A DNA stretch of 64,000 nucleotides, from contig JAEQBH010004561.1 of the NCBI GenBank assembly GCA_016808115.1, positions 372,001 to 436,000 on the forward strand. Direction: 5' to 3'. The position numbers were made by a program, and so were the translations under genes. Below, one piece after another: positions 57,000 to 64,000 of this stretch; within the stretch, counting starts at the first letter, position 1; every line of letters starts with the position of its first letter. The stretch comes from Tetrastigma voinierianum. Lineage: Eukaryota > Streptophyta > Magnoliopsida > Vitales > Vitaceae. The notes beneath the pieces were generated by a model. It was not told the origin of the DNA. It did not search any database and saw only the letters and a program-made list of their open reading frames with translations.

Positions 57000-58100
57000 G
57001 CTTGTGGAATTATGCCACGAAATTCATTCTGTGAAAAAAGGATGGGGCGCGGCAGAATGCTACATCTGGGATGATCCATATTTGTTTAAAGAGGCTGATA
57101 TGATTATAAGAAGTATTATTACGGAAAGTGAGCAAAGCAAGATTTTACAAGAATATCATGCATCACCTTATGGAGGACACTGCGGGAGATAAAACAACCC
57201 ACAAAATTCTCTGATCGGGATTTTATTGGCGCGATTTTAGGAGCATTTTGAATGGGTAAAGTTGTGATCAATGCCAAGAATGGGAAATATGACAAAAGGC
57301 ATGAGATGCCCACACAAGGTATCTGAGTGGTGCAATTGTTTGATGTATGGGAATGGATTTTATAGGGCCTTTTCAGTTTCATTTTGATATATACATACTC
57401 CTAGGCATGGATTATGTATCAAAATGGGTAGAAGCGGCTTATCTAAGAATGATGCCAATACAATTGTTATGAGGTTTTTACAATATTCTTAGCGATTTGG
57501 GACACCCGAGAACTAAGGTAGTGATGGAGAAGCCATTTGCAAATAGGTGTTTGATGACTCATGAGCGAGATATGGTATCGACATTATGAGCTTGGCTTAT
57601 CATCCTCAAATAAATGGGCAAGTTAAATTTCAACATAGAAATAAAGAAAATTCTAGAAAAGGCGTGAGTTAGCAGGAAGATTGGTCTTTGGAAGCTTGAT
57701 GTGCATTATGGGCATACGGGTACTTTTAAAACTCCATTGGAATGTCCCCATACGAGACTTGTCTTTGGAAAACCATGTCATCCCTCTTGGTTGGAATACC
57801 AAACCATGTGGGCCATCGAACAGCTGAACCGATTTCAAAATTGCAAAGGAAGAGAGACTTATTTGAATGAATTGGAAGACGAGAAAGCGAAGCCTATATG
57901 ACAATGCTAGAATATACAAAGGACAAGACAAAGTAAGCATGATCAAGAATTACGAGGAAAGAGTTCAAAGCGGGGATCGGGTCTTAACATTTAACTCAGT
58001 TAAGATTATTTCGGGAAAGTGAAATCAAAATGGAGTGGACCATATACGGTGGTGTCGAAGTACTATCTTTGGAGTAGTAACACTCGGGGCGATCTTTGAG
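57000..58100 (+). pseudogene. pol: Athila integrase (broken)
   Basis: WDDPYLFKEADMIIRSII (57070-57120) is the zinc-binding N-terminal region (WDEPYLF...D.I.RRC). YHASPYGGHCG (57151-57185) is the HHCC second part. Across frames come GNMTKGMRCP (NI..RNEMP-type), MDYVSKW (57407-57430; VDYVSKW), a decayed FG.PR stretch, LAYHPQINGQVKFQHRNKEN (57595-57655; DDE end with HPQTNGQ.E..NRE), and SPYETCLWKTMSSL-like and LEYTKDKTK blocks. The family normally has SDxGxHF, which is lost here. It is inactive. Confidence 0.88.
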
Positions 58101-58625
58101 GAAGAATTCAAAGTTAATGGGCAAGGCGAAACACTATCTCGGTAGGGAGAAAGAAAGGAAGAACTCCAGTGGTGAATTGAGAGAGAGAAAGCTTAAAGCT
58201 GTCAGTCAGCTAAAGACTCAAAGCAGATGGCTATTGGAAGCAGCCACATATATATTTTTTTAGTTTCTTTATATAGACTTCAAATTTTTTTTATTATTAC
58301 GCGTTTTGAAATTTTTTAGTTCCAGTCATGATTTGTTAGAAATTGCTAGGTTAGTATTAGATTAATTTAATCCTTTTTGGAATTGTTACAATATGCAGAT
58401 GAAGAATCAAATGGCTCAGTTTAGAAGGAACAAACTTCAGGACTACTCCAGCACTTCACAGGACAGAGCAACTCGAAAAAGAGGAATTACTTTTCTCCCT
58501 ACATAAATTAATGAAAATTGAATAGAACACATTTTGAATTCTTTGTGTGGAATGATTAAATGGATGCTAAGAATGTGCGAATTAATAAGGAGTGGTATCG
58601 ATCATCAAATTTAGGAGCATGCGGA
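58101..58625 (+). other. Spacer between Athila integrase and the third palindrome array
   Basis: About 0.5 kb of AT-rich sequence with no recognisable coding region; part of the Athila 3' non-polyprotein region. Confidence 0.55.
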
Positions 58626-58629
58626 CTAA

Positions 58630-58985
58630 GTCGCGACCAGTTTTATGTCGCGACAAGAGGAAGTTGAGATCATAACTTAGTCGATGCGGAAGGAAGAACA
58701 AGGGCCGCAGTCGTGACCAAAGTTATCGCTGACAGAGGTGAGGTCGCGTGAGGAACATTGGGTCGCAGCCAAGAACAATCCTTCAAGAGTGGTGGTCGCG
58801 ACGAAGCAGCTATGTCATAAATTACACGATGTCGCGACTGAGGATAAATTGTCCTCCCACGGTTTACTTATGCGAAAAAGCAAGAATAAGTCGCGACATA
58901 ATGAAAAGTATGCTAATTTGGGCATTTTTAATTTTACTTTAAATTTTAATGTGACCTGCAATCGCGACTGAATTAAGTCACGACA
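58630..58985. repeat. Array of TGTCGCGACA palindromes (array 3, internal)
   Basis: About ten copies of GTCGCGAC and near variants lie in 350 bp (for example near 58632, 58650, 58795, 58833 and 58891). It sits after integrase and about 180 bp before the start of the extra ORF. The stretch 59040-59165 between array and ATG is pyrimidine-rich with CAAACCCTAAATC, like a plant 5' leader. Confidence 0.85.
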
Positions 58986-59169
58986 AGCGCAAATAAATGA
59001 AGTAATAAAGAGCCCATAATAATGATTGAATTGAAACTGTTGAGAAACTCCCTCCACTATCATCTCCTCCCTTGAAGCAAATACAACTCTTCATCTTCAC
59101 ATATTCTCTGGTTCTCAATTCTTTGCAAACCCTAAATCAGAGACTTCTTCTAAAACCAGATTTCTCTAA

Positions 59170-60230
59170 TGGCAGACAGCCAGCCTCATCCCAAATCTGA
59201 GCGAAATCATGGAGGAGTATACTCAGACCGAAGGGGAAGTTCATCTGGAACCTGAAAGGGAGAGCGGTTGTCGGAACAACCGGAGAGATTCGACCGGTTC
59301 TGAAAGCAGCCAGAGGAAAAAGGGAAAAGAAAGCGGCGAAGGAGAGGAAGGCGAGTTCGTCTCGGAAAGCTTTCTCCGTGCAGGCACTATCTTTGAAAGG
59401 GGTTTGTAGGAGAAAGAGGCTTCATCAACTCATCTCCCCTTTCAAAGGAATTAATAGAGAAAAGGGTGGAGTGCATGAGCATCAAAAGTACGGATATACG
59501 CGGTCGTTGAGGAATTTTAATCGATACGGTTGGGAGGAAGGAGAACTACATTTATGTCGAGAGGTTTGGGTGCCTTATGGGCGAAGACTATTAATGAAAT
59601 GTATGGAATGGAAGGGGCGAGGAAGAATGGATCAAAAATTCAAGAAGTTGATGAACAACCCTAGCAGTGAGAAGATTGCGAGAAAATTGGGCAGTAAAGG
59701 GAAGTGGAAGAAAGAGGAGAAGCGAGACCACAAGCGGGAGATTTGACGAAGAAGGCAAAAGTGTGGTTTTACTTCCTAGCCTACATTATGGTCCTACAAA
59801 CATGTATGCACGATAAGAGAACAAGAAACAATCCTTCTCTATGCTATCTTTGAAGGAATTCTGAATTGATCTTTGGAGCAGATTATTGAGATTCTATAAT
59901 GAGGGTACCATGAAGGGAATAAAGAGGTTTGATCCTCGTCAGCCCATTATCACAAGGTTATGTTTGAGGGCTGGTGTGAAAGGAACGTGGGAAGAAGAAG
60001 AAGAATGCCCTAAAATGTCACCACTCACTCTGACAGGAGTGAGCAAAGGGCCCAGGAATCAAAGAAAAAAAGGGGGTATAATAGAAGCAGATTCGAGAGA
60101 AGAAGATGATAATACAAGGCAGGAAGAGGACACCTTACGGTTGCGGTCGGGAAGAAGAAGATCAGGCGCATCCGAGAGAATACCTTCATATTTGCCGATG
60201 ACAGAGAATAAGGTTATGGAAGTCCTATAG
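59170..60230 (+). pseudogene. Athila extra ORF (putative plant transposon protein-like, broken)
   Basis: The ATG at 59170 opens MADSQPHPKSERN. Low-complexity Glu/Arg/Ser-rich sequence follows, then FINSSPLSKELIEKRVE, GWEEGELHLCREVWVPYG-like and KVWFYFLAYIMVLQTCM (about 59757-59805). The end holds PIITRLCLRAGVKG (59943-59984). The last block matches the P.LITQLC..AGV end of a domain found in Athila-lineage ORFs and known in databases as putative plant transposon protein. Function is unknown; it was once called env-like. Stops and frame changes are present. An internal promoter upstream is suggested by array 3. Confidence 0.62.
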
Positions 60231-60800
60231 ATTTTTCAGCCCCACTGGCCAGCTCCTATAAGGAACAGTGATTTCAGAGAACCTGGTGAAAGCTCTAGGG
60301 GAGCCCAGGAGAATAATCAAATAATGGAGATGCTCAGTTCCATTCAGAAGAGTATGGAAGAAAGAGAAGAGCAATGGAACCTCCAGCAAAAGTTCAAAGA
60401 AGAGGTTTATGAAAAAGAATTGAAGAGAAGGGATCAACAATGGGAAGAAGAGATGAACAGAAGAGAAGAAGTATATGAAGCTGAGATGAAAAGAAGAGAT
60501 CAACAATGGGAAGAAGAGATGAGCGAAAGGAAGAATGGATGAAAAAAGATCTTTAGGCATCGAGAGGAAAATTTAAGAAGGAAAGCGGAGGAAAGAGATC
60601 AAAGATCTAAGAAAGTTAAAGCTAAGCCATGAATAGTTTCTCAACAATCGGTATGGCTAGTGATTCTGGCTCTAAAACTCATAAAGGAAGGATTCAGATC
60701 AAGCCGGGACTAGGGCGAGCAAAGGGATTCAAGTTCCTATACATGTCAATGTTCAAGGATTTCGAAAATGATGAGACGAGGGATGAGAGCTTGATGATAA
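60231..60800 (+). pseudogene. C-terminal coiled-coil part of the Athila extra ORF
   Basis: 60324-60542 is open and encodes a charged coiled coil: MLSSIQKSMEEREEQW, then two near-identical 23-residue units containing KRRDQQWEEEM (DNA period 69 bp, at about 60423 and 60492). Such Glu/Lys/Gln-rich tails follow the domain above in Athila proteins. A further short open stretch (60629-60811) has a GSKTHKGRIQIKPGLGRAKG block, which I do not recognise. Confidence 0.5.
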
Positions 60801-62713
60801 AGATGCCTTGAAGAAAAATTTTGGCTTGAAAATTTGGATTTAGTCGACAATAATCTTTCAAATTTTAGAAGTCATAATCGGAAATGGAAACGCTATGAAC
60901 ACTGCTGAGGTTGAACAAGATGATCTAAACAAAGGTTGATCTCACAAATGAATTGATCCTTGAAGAAACGAGATAGAAAGGGAGAATGACAAGAAGAAGA
61001 AAGAGAATGGAAATGAAATTCCCCAATTCTCTCTAGTTTGGCCCTAATCTTGATATGGATCTCTGACATTTTTCCTCCACAAAAAGAAAAAGATGATCCT
61101 CCATTGATTTATATTCTTCCCTCTTCTTGATTGTTGTTCTCAATTGTTGCATTCACATCATGAATAAAACAAGAAAATTTGTGAAAAACAAATGTTTGCT
61201 AGTTAAATTTTATTATTAACTTTTTTTTTTTTTTTTTTTGTGACTTGTTAGGAAAATAACATTAGAATTTAGTTCAAGAATGAAAATGCTGAAATATCAT
61301 AATGGAGCTAGTTAGTAATTTAGATTTAGAGATAACGAACTGATAATTACCGTCGGGGGCATGACAAAAGCGCGTTAGGAGTATTTCTGCATTTTTATTT
61401 AAGTCGAGTTTAGTTGCAAAAATTGGAAAATTGGTTATTCTTGATGGAGCAAAATAATTGGTTAAAATAATGTGTGAAGCCAGTGAATAGAAAATACAAG
61501 TCTTGAAGAAATAATACACATGATTGATATCAAAACTTATAGAGAAACTTTTGGCGGATTGAGAGCATCTTTTGGGGAATTCGGGATTTAGAGTCCACAT
61601 TCTAGAACTTGTTGATTATTGATTGGCGAAATCTGAGTGAAAACAATAACGGCGATAGAGGCCATCGTGCGACGACGCTTTTAAGCCTACCCTCGAAAAT
61701 ATGCCTTGTATATCTGCAGTTCTGATTTGAGCGAATAAGCTTTGATTTCTTCAATAAAAAGCAATTAAGCCAAAAATTCCCTTCATACAATAAACACAGA
61801 AAAGAACCCAAATTATCCAGTTTCTAAAGTTGAAAAGTTTAGTATAAAGGGAAAAACAAGTTTGGGAATAATATTTCCAAATTTTGTGAAGGGTTGAAGA
61901 AGTGACGAAGCTAGTGAAATAGGAATAAGTTTGTCTTATGCTTTGTTCCTTGAACAATTATTCGTAGGGTGTTTTAATGCCTAGCACCTATTACCCGACT
62001 ATTAGGGTTCTTTATTAAGTTCTCTAAAGTAATAGAAAGCCTAAAGAAGACAAAACATTACTATTCCAGTCTTGAAATAGCCAAAAAGGTCAAAGAAACG
62101 AAGGAATACTTTGAATCAAATACATATGGAGGTTGAGATTCCATAAAAATTAAAAAGAGGAATCGGGCTAAGATTGGGAAATTGAAAGGAACAAAGAAGA
62201 AAAAGGAAGAAAGTTGAGTAAATGATGTAGAAACAAGATGAAGCTGGTAGAATTTACAACTAAAATTTTCCATTATCTACCCGATTACTAGAAAATACAA
62301 CATTGACTGAAGACAATAAGTGATTTTGAGTTGAATTTTCATTAGTGAGGATCAATATGAGAAAAACAAGCATATGGGACTTTGATCGCTTGGTCTGAAA
62401 ACTCCCGGAAGATTAACTAAAATTCAACAGAAGGGATGAAAAGGATTGATGGCCTGCACTTTTAGAATAAGACTTGTTAAATAAATTTGTTTAAATAAAT
62501 ATAGTTATCAGAAATTTGCAATAAGTACCTTCTTGCTATTCGCATCAAAGCGAAATTTGAAATAATAGTGATATCTTAATTCCATATGAAGAGGTGCAGG
62601 ATGAGAAAAAGTATGGAATAAATCACAAAAATGTCCTTAAAAATTTTCTAAGCTTATTTGTTTGAGGACAAACAATTCTTTCTTTTCTTTGCTTGAGGAC
62701 GGCAAAGAATTTT
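60801..62713 (+). other. Athila 3' untranslated region
   Basis: About 1.9 kb of AT-rich sequence without a supported gene. It has a poly-T of about 20 (61220-61240). It ends with TTGCTTGAGGACGGCAAAG (about 62690-62708), a known conserved signature just before the polypurine tract of Athila-type elements. Confidence 0.7.
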
Positions 62714-62728
62714 AAGTTTGGGGGAATT
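62714..62728 (+). other. Athila polypurine tract
   Basis: AAGTTTGGGGGAATT precedes the LTR start TGGTAGGTC. It matches the usual Athila tract (AAGTTTGGGGG). Confidence 0.88.
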
Positions 62729-64000
62729 TGGTAGGTCAAAAACTCATTAGATTTTAATCCACGTTTTCTGAGTTTATAATGAGAATAACGTTGAATTTTG
62801 GCGAGAAAACTAATGAGTGAATCAAATTCAATTTACTGGGAAAATGAATGAGAGAAAATCAAATTTTAGCAAAATCTGCAAAAATCAGCACATAGTAAAT
62901 TAGAAGATCAGCGGAATTTAAGTCGCAGCCCAGAGTAGTTTCGACAATTCCAAGTCCACGACATGACAAAATTTGACTTTGAAGAAAGCGAAGAGTGAAC
63001 AAGTGAAGTCGTGATTCAAAGAAGAGAGTGAGACGAAAATGAAACAGGTGGTTCAAAAACTGATCGAATGAAAGAAGTTCATCATCGTGACATCATTGCG
63101 ATGTTGCGACACGAGATAAATGATGTCGTTGTTACCACGTGAGATTGCGACGAGGGGAGTTCAATATTCAAAGCCCGCAAAACGATACCCTCAAGTAAAA
63201 GTATAACTAATTTTGAAAGAAGGAACGATTAGCGACCTTAATGATAATGAAAGACCGCACCAGGTGTAGTAAACTCAATTAGATGTTAAAGTGTAAGAAA
63301 GCGAACGCGATGTCGACACCAGCAGTCGTGGCCAATTGAAAGCGCGTTTAGACATGGAGGTCGTGACCTTTGAATAGAAGTCGCGACAAAGATTTTCAAA
63401 GAGGCGGAACATAAGTCGCGATGGTTGGAAGATGTGACATCAACGCGAATCGAAGATGTCGCGGCGATCGCGATTAATTGGCGACTGTTAAGGCTGCGAA
63501 TATCGTGGTCCGCGACGTCATTGATCGTTGCGACATCAGGTTGTAAAAGAGATGGAAATTCGCGACATCAGTTGTAAAAGAATGGAGGTCGCGACATCAG
63601 TTGTAAAAGAATGAAATTGGCGACATGGTTGTAGAATGGAGAATTGGCGACATCATTTCACAAGGTATCATGGTGTGACATCGATGCCGATTAGTGCGAC
63701 ATGGTTGTAAAAGGGTAGGTCGCGCGACATCATTTAGCTATCGCGACATCAGATCGAGATGCGAAGACAAGCGACCGATAAAGTTTACGACATCAAAGGC
63801 TCGCCGCTATAACATTGAAATTAGCGGCGTCATTCGATGGTAGCGACATAGGTTCGAGAGAAGGTCGCAAAGCGTCATTTAGCGGTGCGACATCGCGTGG
63901 TGTTAAAGGCAAGTGGCGACCCGGTGCAAAAGCACGCTGATGGCGACGAGTGGCGTGCCAGTTAGTGACCTCAAAGATCTGTCGAAGGTGAAGTCATTAT
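62729..64000 (+). repeat. 3' LTR of the Athila element, cut by the window end
   Basis: It is collinear with 49788 onward: shared blocks include TGAGTTTATAATGAGAATAA-type sequence, GACTTTGAAGAA, CATCATTGCGATG and TAATTTTGAAAGAAGGA. The first 1.27 kb is present, including another palindrome array from about 62920 to 64000 (array 4). About 1.7 kb should lie beyond the window. Confidence 0.92.

Larger units (their letters stand above)
49788..64000 (+). mobile_element. Ty3/gypsy Athila element, running past the window end
   Basis: A plus-strand element: 5' LTR (49788 to about 52770), tRNA-Asp-type PBS (52773), gag, protease, RT, RNase H, integrase, a long 3' region with a palindrome array and an extra ORF, polypurine tract (62714-62728) and a 3' LTR from 62729 that is cut by the window end. 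The two LTRs start TGATGAGTCAACTCATTAG and TGGTAGGTCAAAAACTCATT and stay collinear but much diverged by substitutions and indels. All frames are interrupted. It is inserted in the 3' part of the Tat element. The target duplication cannot be checked. Confidence 0.92.

Overview
This window is repeat-rich heterochromatin from a flowering-plant nuclear genome. I found no convincing host gene, tRNA, rRNA or CRISPR array. Almost everything recognisable is a transposable element: Ty3/gypsy of the Tekay (Del), Tat and Athila lineages, a Ty1/copia scrap, a CACTA DNA transposon, a hAT-type MITE and SINE-like pieces. All coding regions are broken by stops and frameshifts, so they are given as pseudogenes. 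The organism cannot be named from the sequence. Plant-specific lineages (Tat, Athila, chromodomain Tekay), long LTRs and deep nesting suggest a medium to large genome, perhaps a pericentromere.

Left third (1-24.2 kb). The 5' half of a minus-strand Tekay element enters from the left edge (1-4858), followed by a SINE-like piece and a hAT MITE. A plus-strand CACTA transposase (Tnp2) runs from 7935 to about 13640 and is split by an Athila-type LTR (9205-12182). Next is a nest of two solo LTRs: an inner plus-strand one (16276-19516, target duplication CACGT) inside an outer minus-strand one (14490-19758, target duplication TATGA). A truncated minus-strand copia gag with primer-binding site follows at 20.4-21.3 kb, then about 3 kb of AT-rich sequence without genes.

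Right two thirds (24.2-64 kb). One plus-strand Tat element begins at about 24222 and is exploded by four insertions: a complete 9.9-kb minus-strand Tekay element (25001-34900), a 3.2-kb solo LTR (35446-38663), a 1.45-kb solo LTR (44903-46357, target duplication CCTAG) and an Athila element (49788 to beyond the window). Between these lie its gag, protease, reverse transcriptase, RNase H and integrase, a 3' region of tandem repeats with 60- and 100-bp units, and an antisense ORF with a coiled coil. The Athila element has its 5' LTR, primer-binding site, gag, protease, RT, RNase H, integrase, an extra 3' ORF, polypurine tract and the start of its 3' LTR.

The most unusual structure is a family of arrays of a CpG-rich palindrome, TGTCGCGACA, repeated dozens of times with irregular spacing. 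They lie upstream of TATA-like sequences in two Athila-type LTRs, again between integrase and the extra ORF, and in the 3' LTR. They look like clustered protein-binding sites or methylation targets. A second unusual feature is a primer-binding-site-like sequence preserved inside the 3' end of these Athila-type LTRs.
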